Below are positions 52,463-60,903 of a stretch of DNA of 64,000 bases, in pieces (position 1 is the first letter of the stretch; each line of letters starts with the position of its first letter). Under the pieces are notes generated by a model. It was given only the letters and a program-made list of their open reading frames with translations, made no database searches and had not been told where the DNA came from. A program made the translations under genes and the position numbers. Origin of the DNA: Pseudomonas fluorescens (GTDB lineage Bacteria > Pseudomonadota > Gammaproteobacteria > Pseudomonadales > Pseudomonadaceae); the NCBI RefSeq assembly GCF_005938625.1, contig NZ_VCNJ01000047.1, positions 56,399-120,398 of the forward strand. Direction: 5' to 3'.

Positions 52463-53593
52463 ATGCGCAAACTTTTATACCTGTTCTTTTCCATGGCCCT
52501 CGTCGCCGCCCTGACCACCTACGCCATGTGGGCGGCGGACCGGCCGGCGGGGCATTACCTGTCGGACTTACGCATTAAAGTGGCAGTCGACCAAGGCACC
52601 CCCGCCGATCGTGGCAATCTGCTGGGCATCCAGCCCGAACTGTTTCCCACCGACTATCAAAGCCCCGAGCGCTTGCACCGCAAACTCGCGGCTTATCTGC
52701 AGCAAGCGCAGGATCAAGGCCTGCTGAACGACAAAACCGTCGTGGTGCTGCCGGAGAACGTCGGCACCTGGCTGCTGCTCAGCGGGGAAAAAGACGAGTT
52801 GTACCAGGCGCCATCCCTCGCCGAGGCGATGAACTGGCTGGCGGCAAGCAATCCGTTGTTGTTCGCCCGCGCCTGGCTCAGTGCCAACGGCAGTGACCGC
52901 CTCAATGACGCGTACCTGCGCATGAAATCCAAGGCCATGGCCAAGGACTACCAAGCCCTGTTCGGCGGCTTGGCCAAGGAGTTTCACGTAACGCTGGTGG
53001 CCGGTTCGATCGTGTTGCCGGAACCGAGCATCCGTGACGGCCGGCTGAGACCCGGCAGCGGCGCCCTGTTCAACAGCAGCGTGGTGTTTGGCCGTGATGG
53101 CCTGCCGCTCGGTCAGCCGCAGCGGCAGATGCACCCGGTGTTCGACCAACGTGAAGTGATCGAGGGTGCGGACAAACATTCGCTCAACGTGGTCGACACC
53201 CCGGCCGGACGCCTCGGTGTGCTGATTGGCAGCGACAGTTGGTATCCGGATAACTACCGCAAACTCGATGAGCAAAACGCGCAACTGGTCGCGGTACCGG
53301 CGCAGGTGTTCGGTCAGAGTGCGTGGAATCAACCGTGGCGCGGCTACAAAGGTTCAAGTACACCGGGATCAGTCAGTCTCAAGCCCGGTGAAGTCACCGA
53401 AGGACAGGCCTGGCATCGTCTGACGCTGACCGCACAACCGCCGAGCAGTCGGGCGATTGCCGGGATCAGCGTGTTCCTGCGTGGGCAGTTCTGGGACAAG
53501 GCCAGTTCCGGTCAGAGTTTCCTCAGCAGCAACGGCCAGCAGTTCGCCGATGGCGAGGCCCGTGGCGCGCGTTTGTTGAATATCTGGTTGTAA
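52463..53593 (+). CDS. Membrane-anchored nitrilase-fold protein lacking catalytic Lys and Cys
   Basis: The 376-residue product has one N-terminal membrane helix or signal anchor (~2-22; LLYLFFSMALVAALTTYAMW) and a carbon-nitrogen hydrolase fold. Of the Glu-Lys-Cys triad only Glu remains (VVLPENVGTW, E98). At the Lys position (usually RKxHL) the sequence is QRQMHP with Q222, and at the Cys position (ICYD in typical members) it is IGSD (G256-S257). It therefore looks like a pseudoenzyme, probably periplasmic. It is divergent from fadH and 3 bp before an AraC regulator. Function unknown. Start ATG 52463; a TTG at 52451 adds four residues. Confidence 0.82.
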   Translation: MRKLLYLFFSMALVAALTTYAMWAADRPAGHYLSDLRIKVAVDQGTPADRGNLLGIQPELFPTDYQSPERLHRKLAAYLQQAQDQGLLNDKTVVVLPENVGTWLLLSGEKDELYQAPSLAEAMNWLAASNPLLFARAWLSANGSDRLNDAYLRMKSKAMAKDYQALFGGLAKEFHVTLVAGSIVLPEPSIRDGRLRPGSGALFNSSVVFGRDGLPLGQPQRQMHPVFDQREVIEGADKHSLNVVDTPAGRLGVLIGSDSWYPDNYRKLDEQNAQLVAVPAQVFGQSAWNQPWRGYKGSSTPGSVSLKPGEVTEGQAWHRLTLTAQPPSSRAIAGISVFLRGQFWDKASSGQSFLSSNGQQFADGEARGARLLNIWL

Positions 53594-53596
53594 GCC

Positions 53597-54637
53597 ATGA
53601 AGCCGCTGCCGATGCGCCTTGGGGATTTGTCGGTGGGTTTTGTGCACAGCCTCGCCGATGCGGTGCGCAGTCATGCGGTCGATCCGCAGCCGCTGCTGGA
53701 GCAATATGGCCTCGACGCCGCGCGACTGGCCGAGGCCGGGGCACGCTTGTCGATTCCGCGCTATATGCGTCTGGGCCACGCGGCGATTCAGCTGACCGGT
53801 AATTCGGCGCTGGGTCTGCGCATGGGCCAGCTAAGTCGCCTGAGCCAGGCCGGGCTGGCCGGTGTCACTGCCGCACAAGCGCCTACCGTGCGCGAAGCCG
53901 CGCGCTGTCTGATCCGTTTCGAGGCGTTGTACGGTTCCAACTATCGCGGCCAGTCCAGTTTCCACGAAGACGCCCATGGCGCGTGGCTGCGTTTCTACTC
54001 GATCAGCCCGTATAACGCCTATAACCGCTTTGTCGTAGACTCGATCATTGCCGGGTGGCTACATCAGCTCTCCAGTGTCAGCCGCGAGCCGCTGCGCGCT
54101 GAACGCATCGACATCGAATTCGAAGCGCCCGATTATCGCGAGGCTTACAGCGTACTGGGGGATTGCCCGATCCAGTTCGGCGCCGAGCGTAATCAACTGC
54201 GCCTGAACCTCAACAGCCTCGCACAGCGTAATCCCGAGCATTGCCCGAGTACCTGGCGGCATCTGCTGCAACTGTGTGAACGGGAACTGGAACAATTGAC
54301 CCGCACCCGCAGCCTGCGCGAACGCATCACTCAGCTATTGGGGCCGTTGCTCAATGGTGGCCGGGAACCCGACCTGGAAGAAGTGGCGGCACGCCTGAAG
54401 CTGCCGACCTGGACGTTGCGGCGCAAACTGGCCGAGGAAGGCACACAGTTTCGCGCAATCCTCAACGACACGCGCCGGGACCTGGCGATGACCTACATCC
54501 GCGACACCGAACTGGCCTTCGGCGAAATCGCCTACCTGCTGGGTTTCGCTTCAGCCGAAGCGTTCCAGCGAGCCTTCAAACGCTGGAGCGGCCAGACGCC
54601 CGGCGAATTCCGTCGCAGCCATCGCAAAACGGCTTAA
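53597..54637 (+). CDS. AraC-family transcriptional regulator
   Basis: The 346-residue product has an N-terminal arabinose-binding-like (OruR/ArgR-type) sensor domain (~15-220) and a C-terminal AraC domain with two helix-turn-helices (~240-340; PDLEEVAARLKLPTWTLRRKLAEEGTQFRAIL and LAFGEIAYLLGFASAEAFQRAFKRWSGQTPGEFR). It starts 3 bp after the nitrilase-fold gene, so the two are cotranscribed. It may control the divergent fadH. The ligand is unknown. Confidence 0.9.
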   Translation: MKPLPMRLGDLSVGFVHSLADAVRSHAVDPQPLLEQYGLDAARLAEAGARLSIPRYMRLGHAAIQLTGNSALGLRMGQLSRLSQAGLAGVTAAQAPTVREAARCLIRFEALYGSNYRGQSSFHEDAHGAWLRFYSISPYNAYNRFVVDSIIAGWLHQLSSVSREPLRAERIDIEFEAPDYREAYSVLGDCPIQFGAERNQLRLNLNSLAQRNPEHCPSTWRHLLQLCERELEQLTRTRSLRERITQLLGPLLNGGREPDLEEVAARLKLPTWTLRRKLAEEGTQFRAILNDTRRDLAMTYIRDTELAFGEIAYLLGFASAEAFQRAFKRWSGQTPGEFRRSHRKTA

Positions 54638-54664
54638 AAGCAGCTGTGAGCTACAAGCTGCAAG

Positions 54665-54751
54665 TTAAAGCTCGGTGGCGTCTTCGGCGGGTTCGGGTTG
54701 ATCCAGTTCAAAGGCCTGGTACTCAAGCAGCTCTTCTTGATATTCATCCAT
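54665..54751 (-). CDS. Short acidic microprotein, 28 residues (candidate)
   Basis: On the minus strand, AGCAGGGGGATT precedes an ATG at 54751 that opens a 28-codon frame starting MDEYQEELLEYQAFELD and ending ATEL, with eleven acidic and no basic residues. The purine-rich site is at good distance and the composition is not random for this GC-rich DNA. It is too short for ordinary gene calls. Conservation is not checked. The stop lies in the AGCTGCAAG-type repeat. No known motif. Confidence 0.45.
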   Translation of the reverse strand: MDEYQEELLEYQAFELDQPEPAEDATEL

Positions 54752-54936
54752 CGCGTAATCCCCCTGCTGCTCTCTTGAATGGGCCTGAGCAAATGCCCAG
54801 TGCCTCGAGCTTAACGTGCTCGTGTGAAGGAAAAGTGAAACCCGGCCTTCATGAATAAAACGTAGCAGCTGGTCAGGAATTTATCGCGGCAATTTTGTCA
54901 GGGGAATGTAACGAGATTTTAAGTGCATCAGAAACC

Positions 54937-55030
54937 ACTGTGGGAGCGAGCTTGCTCGCGAAGGCGTCAGACCATTCAGCACAGAGCTGACTGAAAGTCC
55001 GTCTTCGCGAGCAGGCTCGCTCCCACAGGG
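54937..55030. repeat. REPIN downstream of the DUF2242 gene
   Basis: An inverted pair (CTGTGGGAGCGAGCTTGC... and ...CAGGCTCGCTCCCACAGGG) at the 3' end of the DUF2242 lipoprotein gene. The interval 54752-54936 contains no gene I can support. Confidence 0.9.
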
Positions 55031-55047
55031 TTTGGGGTGAGGCTGGA

Positions 55048-55908
55048 TTATTGACCGGAGGCAGGCATCGCCGGAATCGGCTCGGATGGCGGCGGGATGT
55101 CCGGGTTGGCCGGTGGCGTGATGGTTTCGGTCGCCGGCGCAGGTTCTGCGTTCGGGGCCGGAGAGATCGGCGCGGCCTCTGCCGGTGGCGTAACCGGTTC
55201 AGACGTCACTGGCGTCGCCTCAGCAGGTGCCGGCGCCGGTTCTGCGGCAGGCGCAGGTGTCGCAGCAGGCTCAGCCGCCGGAGTTGGAGACGGTGTTGGC
55301 ACCAACGCTGCCGGAGCCGCCTTCGCCTCTGGCACACCCAGGTCAGCCTTGGGCTTCTCTTCGATATGCGCAGCTTTCTTCGCATCGGCCGGCAGGAACA
55401 ATTCCACCAACGTAAAGAAACGCTCGTAGAACTTCTGCGACGTCACCGTCTCGCTGGCGACCTTGACCATCGAATCGTCGGACGAGCCGATCGGCATCGA
55501 CACCGAACCCAACACACCCACGCCGAGGCTGGCCGAGTTGTTGGTTTTCTTCAGCGCGTAGCGATCCTGCAAGGCGTTGGCGAACATCGTCGCATGGTGC
55601 CCGGCACTGCCGTCATCGGCGCAGACCACGTTGAAGCTGATCTCCATGTGGGTGTCGCCGGTTTGCTGGAAACTCTTGTGGCCACTGACCAGTTTCGGGT
55701 CGCTGCTGGTGATGATGTAGCCTTGGCTGAGCAACGCACGGCGGGCCGCCTCGCAGCTCACTGCGTCGGTCACCGGATAATTGCGCGAAAACGTACCGGA
55801 GTCATCGAAGTTCTCATGCTCATACATCGGCTTGTCTTTCGAACAGCCGGCAACAGCGGTCAACAACAGCGCCAACCCGACAACACGCATGGGAGTGGAA
55901 ATCAACAT
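55048..55908 (-). CDS. DUF2242 family lipoprotein with Pro/Ala-rich C-terminal tail
   Basis: The 286-residue product has a lipoprotein signal peptide with lipobox TAVAGC (Cys near residue 22), a globular DUF2242 domain (~25-180; YPVTDAVSCEAARRALLSQGY, MEISFNVVCADDG), and a C-terminal tail of about 90 residues made of PAPA/EPA/PTP repeats (195-286) that is probably extended in the periplasm or wall. Function is not known. AGGA lies upstream of ATG 55908. The tail is low-complexity, so its length may vary between strains. Confidence 0.85.
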   Translation of the reverse strand: MLISTPMRVVGLALLLTAVAGCSKDKPMYEHENFDDSGTFSRNYPVTDAVSCEAARRALLSQGYIITSSDPKLVSGHKSFQQTGDTHMEISFNVVCADDGSAGHHATMFANALQDRYALKKTNNSASLGVGVLGSVSMPIGSSDDSMVKVASETVTSQKFYERFFTLVELFLPADAKKAAHIEEKPKADLGVPEAKAAPAALVPTPSPTPAAEPAATPAPAAEPAPAPAEATPVTSEPVTPPAEAAPISPAPNAEPAPATETITPPANPDIPPPSEPIPAMPASGQ

Positions 55909-56000
55909 TGAACATCCTGAGAGAAAACAGTCCGGGGCGTATTGTGCAACAGATCACGACCCTGCGGCGCATGGATTAGTGTCTTAAAGCAGTTACAACG

Positions 56001-56900
56001 CTATCGACCGTCAGTTGCGGGAAAAAGTCGCAACGCCAGATGATCAATGAACACGCGCAATTTCGCTGTGGCGTGACGACTCGATGGCCATAGGACCCAG
56101 AACTGCCCGATGTGTTCAAGATGCGCGTCGAGCACGCGACGCAAGTGCCCTTGCGCCTCGGCCTCGCGGGTCATGAAGTCCGGCAGACAGGCAATGCCCA
56201 TGCCGGCCAGTGCCGCATGGCTTACCGCCTCAATCGACGTGCTGACCAACCGCGTCGGCAACGTCGGCTCTGCGGCTCCCTGCGCGCGAATCAGCGGCCA
56301 GTTTTCCAGTTTTCCAGTGGCATGAAAGGTGTGCCGAAGGCACGCGTGCACAGCCAGATCGCCCGGCGCTTGCGGCACGCCGCGCTGCGCCAGATAAGCC
56401 GGACTGGCCACCAGCACCATGTGAAAATCGCCCAACGGTCGCGCCATCAGTCGCGAATCCCGGGGTTTACCAGTGCGGATTACGGCATCGAAACCTTCTT
56501 CAACCACATCGACCATGCGATCGGTCAAATCCAGATCCAGTTCAATCTGCGGATACAACGCCATGAACTCGTTCATCACCGGCATCACCAGTCCATGTAC
56601 CTGCGGCAGGCTGATGCGCAATTTGCCGTGGGGTTTGGCAGCGGCATCGCACAGTTCGAACTCCGCCGCCTCGACTTCCGCAAGAATCTTGCGACAGCGT
56701 TCAAGAAACAGCGCCCCTTCACTGGTCAACGTGACGCTGCGGGTGGTGCGCTGAAACAAGCGCACGCCCAGGCGCGCCTCCAGCCGCGCAATACTTTTGC
56801 CCACCGCCGACGATGACACTCCTTGCAGCCGGCCAGCCTCAGTGAAACTGCGCGTCTCGGCGACCTGAACAAACACCGAAATACTGCCAAGGCTATCCAT
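56001..56900 (-). CDS. LysR-family transcriptional regulator
   Basis: The 299-residue product has the LysR helix-turn-helix (VFVQVAETRSFTEAGRLQGVSSSAVGKSIARLEARLG) of the CrgA/YafC-like subgroup and a full binding domain. It diverges from an MFS exporter gene across 118 bp, a common regulator-pump pair, and probably controls it. Inducer unknown. Confidence 0.88.
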   Translation of the reverse strand: MDSLGSISVFVQVAETRSFTEAGRLQGVSSSAVGKSIARLEARLGVRLFQRTTRSVTLTSEGALFLERCRKILAEVEAAEFELCDAAAKPHGKLRISLPQVHGLVMPVMNEFMALYPQIELDLDLTDRMVDVVEEGFDAVIRTGKPRDSRLMARPLGDFHMVLVASPAYLAQRGVPQAPGDLAVHACLRHTFHATGKLENWPLIRAQGAAEPTLPTRLVSTSIEAVSHAALAGMGIACLPDFMTREAEAQGHLRRVLDAHLEHIGQFWVLWPSSRHATAKLRVFIDHLALRLFPATDGR

Positions 56901-57018
56901 ACCACTCTCCCATTGCTGACATCCGTGTCCGATATGTTCGGAACCTTAACCCGTTTTTCGCCGATGTGCAGCGCCCTACCCTGTGCTTCTCGTCAACTTT
57001 GCACATGGATGCCGGCTC

Positions 57019-58242
57019 ATGAACGATGCCCAACTCGGTTGCCCCGCACTTGAACACCCTGTCGATCGCCACGAGCGATTACCCCTCGGCGCACTGCTGG
57101 CATTGGCCACTGCCGGATTCATAACGGTCATGACCGAAGCCATGCCCGCCGGCCTGTTACCGCAGATGAGCAGCGGCCTGAATGTTTCCCAGGCGCTGAT
57201 CGGGCAATTGGTCACGCTGTATGCGATCGGCTCGATTCTGGCGGCGATTCCGCTGACGATCGCCACTCGAGGCTGGCGAAGAAAACCGCTGCTGCTGTCA
57301 GCCATCGGCGGCTTTGCCATCGCCAACAGCATTACCGCGCTGTCAGAGCTGTACTGGCTGACTTTGATTGCACGTTTTATTGCCGGGGTATTTGCCGGAT
57401 TGCTGTGGGCACTGCTGGCGGGATACGCGAGCCGTATGGTCGCCCCGCACCTGCAAGGTCGCGCCATCACCGTCGCCATGCTCGGCGCACCGCTTGCGCT
57501 GTCACTGGGAATACCCGCCGGCACCCTGCTCGGCACCCTGGTTGGCTGGCGCCTGAGTTTTGCCATCATGACCGCGCTGACCGTTGTGCTGGTGATCTGG
57601 GTACGCTGGCAAGTACCGGACTTCGCCGGCGAACGCGTAGGGAAGCGCATGCCGCTGCGTCAGGTGTTTACCTTGCCGGGCGTGCGATCCGTATTGTTTG
57701 TCACCCTCAACTACGTCGTCGCACACAACTTGCTGTACACCTACATCGCGCCCTTCCTCCTGCCGTCCGGGCTTGCTGCAAATGTCGATCGCGTGTTGCT
57801 GGTCTTCGGCCTCGCCTCGGTGCTGAGCCTGTGGATCGTCGGCAGTCTGATTGATCGTTGGTTGCGCGAACTGGTGTTGATCAGTGCCGGATTGTTCATG
57901 TTGTCAGCGATAGCGCTGGGTCTGTGGCGCGACTCGCCAAGCGTGGTTTACATCGCCACCGCTGTTTGGGGACTGGCGTTTGGTGCAATGCCGTCGCTGC
58001 TGCAAACCGCCTCGGCGAAAACTGCAAAAGAGGCCGCCGATACGGCGCAATCGATGCTGGTTACGCTGTGGAATGTCGGGATTGCTGGAGGGGGGTTGGT
58101 GGGTGGTTTGTTGCTGGGCAATCCCGGGGTTGGGGCGTTTCCGTGGATTGTTGCAGGATTGTTGGTGTTGACGCTGTATGTGGCGGCAATGGCTCGGGGC
58201 CATGGTTTTCCAACAGCCGTGAGAAACCGAATGCCCAATTGA
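57019..58242 (+). CDS. MFS transporter (DHA1, AraJ-type)
   Basis: The 407-residue product has about 12 membrane helices. LLALATAGFITVMTEAMPAGLLPQMS (helix 1) with the E in MTE, and GRAITVAMLGAPLALSLGIPAGTLLG (helices 4-5), are typical of the AraJ/sugar-efflux subgroup. The ATG at 57019 is preferred to GTG 56983, which lacks a conserved lead. It forms a divergent pair with the LysR gene. Confidence 0.87.
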   Translation: MNDAQLGCPALEHPVDRHERLPLGALLALATAGFITVMTEAMPAGLLPQMSSGLNVSQALIGQLVTLYAIGSILAAIPLTIATRGWRRKPLLLSAIGGFAIANSITALSELYWLTLIARFIAGVFAGLLWALLAGYASRMVAPHLQGRAITVAMLGAPLALSLGIPAGTLLGTLVGWRLSFAIMTALTVVLVIWVRWQVPDFAGERVGKRMPLRQVFTLPGVRSVLFVTLNYVVAHNLLYTYIAPFLLPSGLAANVDRVLLVFGLASVLSLWIVGSLIDRWLRELVLISAGLFMLSAIALGLWRDSPSVVYIATAVWGLAFGAMPSLLQTASAKTAKEAADTAQSMLVTLWNVGIAGGGLVGGLLLGNPGVGAFPWIVAGLLVLTLYVAAMARGHGFPTAVRNRMPN

Positions 58243-58263
58243 TTCGGGTGCAGCCTGCTGGAA

Positions 58264-58455
58264 ATTGGTCGGCTGGCAGGCCGCTTTCGCGAGCAGGCTC
58301 GCTCCCACAATTGGACTGAGTAAATCAGACAGAAGATTGGTCGGCTGGCAGGCCGCCATCGCGAGCAGGCTCACTCCTACAGTGGAACTGAGTACATCTG
58401 ACAGAAGACTGGCCGGCTGTCAGGCCGCCTTCGTGAGCAAGCTCGCTCCCACATT
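58264..58455. repeat. Tandem direct array of three REP-containing 72-bp units
   Basis: Units start at 58264, 58336 and 58408, exactly 72 bp apart. Each begins ATTGGTCGGCTGGCAGGCCG or a close variant and carries one REP half in the same orientation. The last unit is cut at about 58455. Tandem same-strand REPs are unlike the inverted pairs elsewhere in this window. Confidence 0.85.
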
Positions 58456-58489
58456 TTGATTTGCGTGCCGCCCACGCGGCAAAGCCGCC

Positions 58490-58860
58490 CCACTCAACAG
58501 GATGAGCGTTAGCTCGGCTGCAGCTCTTGATCTTGATCCACCGGTCCCGTCGGCAGGCTGAGTGGAGGGGTTTATCCGGGGGGTGGGAGCGCAGCGACCG
58601 TTTGGCGAAGCCAAACACATCGAGAGGAGGTGCAGCGAAGCAAACCGTAGGCGATGCCCCCCGGATGAATCCCGGAGCGAAGGAACCCCGAGCTTTAGCG
58701 AGCGGGCCGAACGTTGGGACAAGCCTTTTTGGGTACTTTTTCGGCGTCTGGAAAAAGTGCCTCGCCGTAAGGGCGAAACCGCCAGCGGCAGCACCCGAAG
58801 CAACGGATATTCACCCAAAACCCCAAGAACATGGTCGGCCCAAAGGCCGCCACGACCCGC
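58490..58860. repeat. Non-coding element, probably a multicopy pseudomonad intergenic sequence
   Basis: About 370 bp with no credible gene. Overlapping open frames on both strands give Arg/Ser/Pro-rich products without a ribosome-binding site. The segment TTTGGCGAAGCCAAACACATCG and the later GGGTACTTTTTCGGCGTCTGG resemble, from memory, sequence blocks repeated around Pseudomonas genomes and often misannotated as hypothetical genes. Single copy in this window. Confidence 0.5.
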
Positions 58861-58880
58861 CACCCAGCGCCCAAAAAAAA

Positions 58881-58904
58881 GCCCCGACCTATACAGGCCG
58901 GGGC
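58881..58904 (-). terminator. Rho-independent terminator of ppiD
   Basis: GCCCCGGCCT-GTAT-AGGTCGGGGC on the minus strand, followed by a run of eight T, 26 bp past the ppiD stop. Confidence 0.9.
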
Positions 58905-58929
58905 TTTCGCATGACAGCTCAATCAGCCA

Positions 58930-60801
58930 TCAAAACCGCTTGATCTCAGCCTGAGCTTCCAACTGCTTGCGATACGCCGCAAAGTCCTGCTGCCCCTCAC
59001 GCGAAGCAAGGAAACGACGGTACTGAACCTTCTCTTCATCCGTCGGCGCAGCCGCTTCGTTAACGCCGTTCAGACGCACGATCATCAAACTACCGTCCGG
59101 CAGGGTCACGCTGGTGAACGTCGGCTTGTCCTTGGCAGCCGGCTTCGGCATACGGAACAACGCTTGCAGCACCGCCGGATCAACACCTTCCTGACCACGG
59201 GTGGCCGCTTCAGTGGCTTTCCAGTTCTGACCATCAACTGCCTTGTCCAACGGCGCCTTGCCATCGCGCAGATCAGCAATCAGCTTCTCGGCCTTGGTCT
59301 TGGCAGCCGCGCTCGCGTGCTCTTTGGTCAACTGAGTGCGGATGGCCACATTCACGCTTTCCAGCGGCAGTTGCGCAGGCTTCAGGTGCTCCTTAGAGCG
59401 CAGCACGATCACGGTTTCCGGATCCAGTTCGATGGCGGTGCTGTTGGCACCCTCGTCGATCACTTCAGTGCTGAACGCAGCGGTCACCACGGCACGGTTG
59501 GCCGCAACACCTTCGCCACCCTCACGGCCGAACGGCTTGGAGGTGTGCACGGTCAGCTTCAGATCCGCCGCTGGCTGAGCCAGGTCAGACGCTTCGAACG
59601 CCGAGTCTTCCAGTTGCTTGGTCGCCTCGACGAAACGCTGCTCGACCTGTGCGGCTTTCAGCTCGCGAGTCAGCTTGTCTTTCAGGCTGGCCAGGGTCGG
59701 CACTTCCGGCGCTTCCACGCCCAACAACTTGATCAGGTGGTAACCGAAGTCAGTACGAATCGGCTCGGACACTTGGTCTTTCGACAGCGAGTACAATGCT
59801 TTTTCGAACGCTGGATCGTAAACGCCAGGACCTGCGTAACCGAGGTCACCGCCATTGTTGGCCGAACCCGGGTCCTGGGAGAACTCTTTGGCCAGCGCTT
59901 CGAACTTCTCACCCTTGGCCAGACGCGCCTGAACTTCGTCGATCTTCGCCTTGGCCTGAGCTTCGGTGGTCTTGTCGTTCACTTCGATCAGAATGTGCGC
60001 GGCACGACGCTGTTCCGACAGGTTGGCGATCTCTTTCTGATACGCCGCCTGCAGGTCTTCGTCCTTCACCGCGACCTGATCGAAGAACGAAGCCTTCTTC
60101 AGCTCTACGTAATCGATGATCACCTGGTCCGGAGTCATGAACTCCTTGGCGTGCTCGTCGTAATAAGCCTTGACTTCGTCGTCAGTCAGCTTGACCGCCG
60201 CCGGGTCAGCTTTGACGTTCAGGGTGGCGAAATCGCGGGTCTGCTTTTCCAGACGGGCGAATGCCAGCACTTCAGCGTCAGTGACGAAACCGCTGCCCGC
60301 CACACCGGCGCGCAGTTGGCCGATGAGCATTTCCTGAGCCAGCATCTGGCGGAATTGCATACGGCTGTAACCCAGTTGACGGATCACCTGGTCGAAGCGC
60401 TCGGAGCTGAACTTGCCGTCCACCTGGAATTCAGGCGTCTGCAGGATCACTTGATCCAGTGCGCCTTCGGAGAAAGCGAACTTCGCTTGTTCGGCGCCTT
60501 GCAGCAGCAGCTTGCGATCGATCAGCCCCTTGAGGGCCGATTCGCGGAGCATTTTTTCGTCGAGCAAAGAAGCATCGAAGTCTTTGCCCAGCTGTTGCAT
60601 CAGCTGACGGCGTTGCATATCAACGGCCTGGCTCAGCTCGTTCTGGCTGATTTCTTCACCGTTGACCTTGGCCGCCTCATTCTTGTGAGTCGTGGCCTGG
60701 AAAATGGCGTCGAAACCGGTCAGAGCCATCAGTGCAACGATGACCCCGATAATGGTCTTGGCAATCCAGCCTTGTGAATTGTCCCTGATATTCTGCAGCA
60801 T
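58930..60801 (-). CDS. ppiD: Periplasmic folding chaperone PpiD (SurA/PpiC family)
   Basis: The 623-residue product matches E. coli PpiD (623). Cytoplasmic MLQNIRDNSQGW, one membrane helix (~15-33; IIGVIVALMALTGFDAIF), SurA-like N-terminal chaperone helices, and one PpiC-type parvulin domain (~265-360; QRRAAHILIEVNDKTTEAQA through PIRTDFGYHLIKLL). It acts at the Sec translocon on exported proteins. Downstream of hupB and upstream of the right-hand terminator in the usual lon-hupB-ppiD order. Confidence 0.95.
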   Translation of the reverse strand: MLQNIRDNSQGWIAKTIIGVIVALMALTGFDAIFQATTHKNEAAKVNGEEISQNELSQAVDMQRRQLMQQLGKDFDASLLDEKMLRESALKGLIDRKLLLQGAEQAKFAFSEGALDQVILQTPEFQVDGKFSSERFDQVIRQLGYSRMQFRQMLAQEMLIGQLRAGVAGSGFVTDAEVLAFARLEKQTRDFATLNVKADPAAVKLTDDEVKAYYDEHAKEFMTPDQVIIDYVELKKASFFDQVAVKDEDLQAAYQKEIANLSEQRRAAHILIEVNDKTTEAQAKAKIDEVQARLAKGEKFEALAKEFSQDPGSANNGGDLGYAGPGVYDPAFEKALYSLSKDQVSEPIRTDFGYHLIKLLGVEAPEVPTLASLKDKLTRELKAAQVEQRFVEATKQLEDSAFEASDLAQPAADLKLTVHTSKPFGREGGEGVAANRAVVTAAFSTEVIDEGANSTAIELDPETVIVLRSKEHLKPAQLPLESVNVAIRTQLTKEHASAAAKTKAEKLIADLRDGKAPLDKAVDGQNWKATEAATRGQEGVDPAVLQALFRMPKPAAKDKPTFTSVTLPDGSLMIVRLNGVNEAAAPTDEEKVQYRRFLASREGQQDFAAYRKQLEAQAEIKRF

Positions 60802-60871
60802 GCGTCCCCCAGAAACGGTTGAACTTCAAAATTAGGCAACCGTGGAGCGTGGGTAGAATCCGGATAGAAGA

Positions 60872-60895
60872 AAGGCGCATCCGAGGATGCGCCTT
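60872..60895 (-). terminator. Terminator between the tRNA-like sequence and ppiD
   Basis: AAGGCGCATCC-TC-GGATGCGCCTT on the minus strand, followed by TCTTCT. An 11-bp stem with a weak T tract, placed to end the hupB/tRNA-like transcript. Confidence 0.75.
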
Positions 60896-60903
60896 CTCGT
60901 AAC

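Noticed and set aside
7009..58455. Regular recurrence of GTGGGAGCGAGC repeats suggesting a CRISPR-like array
   Set aside because: Copies are scattered in intergenic gaps as inverted pairs, with no uniform spacers or cas genes; these are REP/REPIN elements.
59164..60777. 537-codon plus-strand frame opposite ppiD
   Set aside because: Complete overlap with ppiD; sequence is a low-information reflection (Leu/Arg/Gln-rich).
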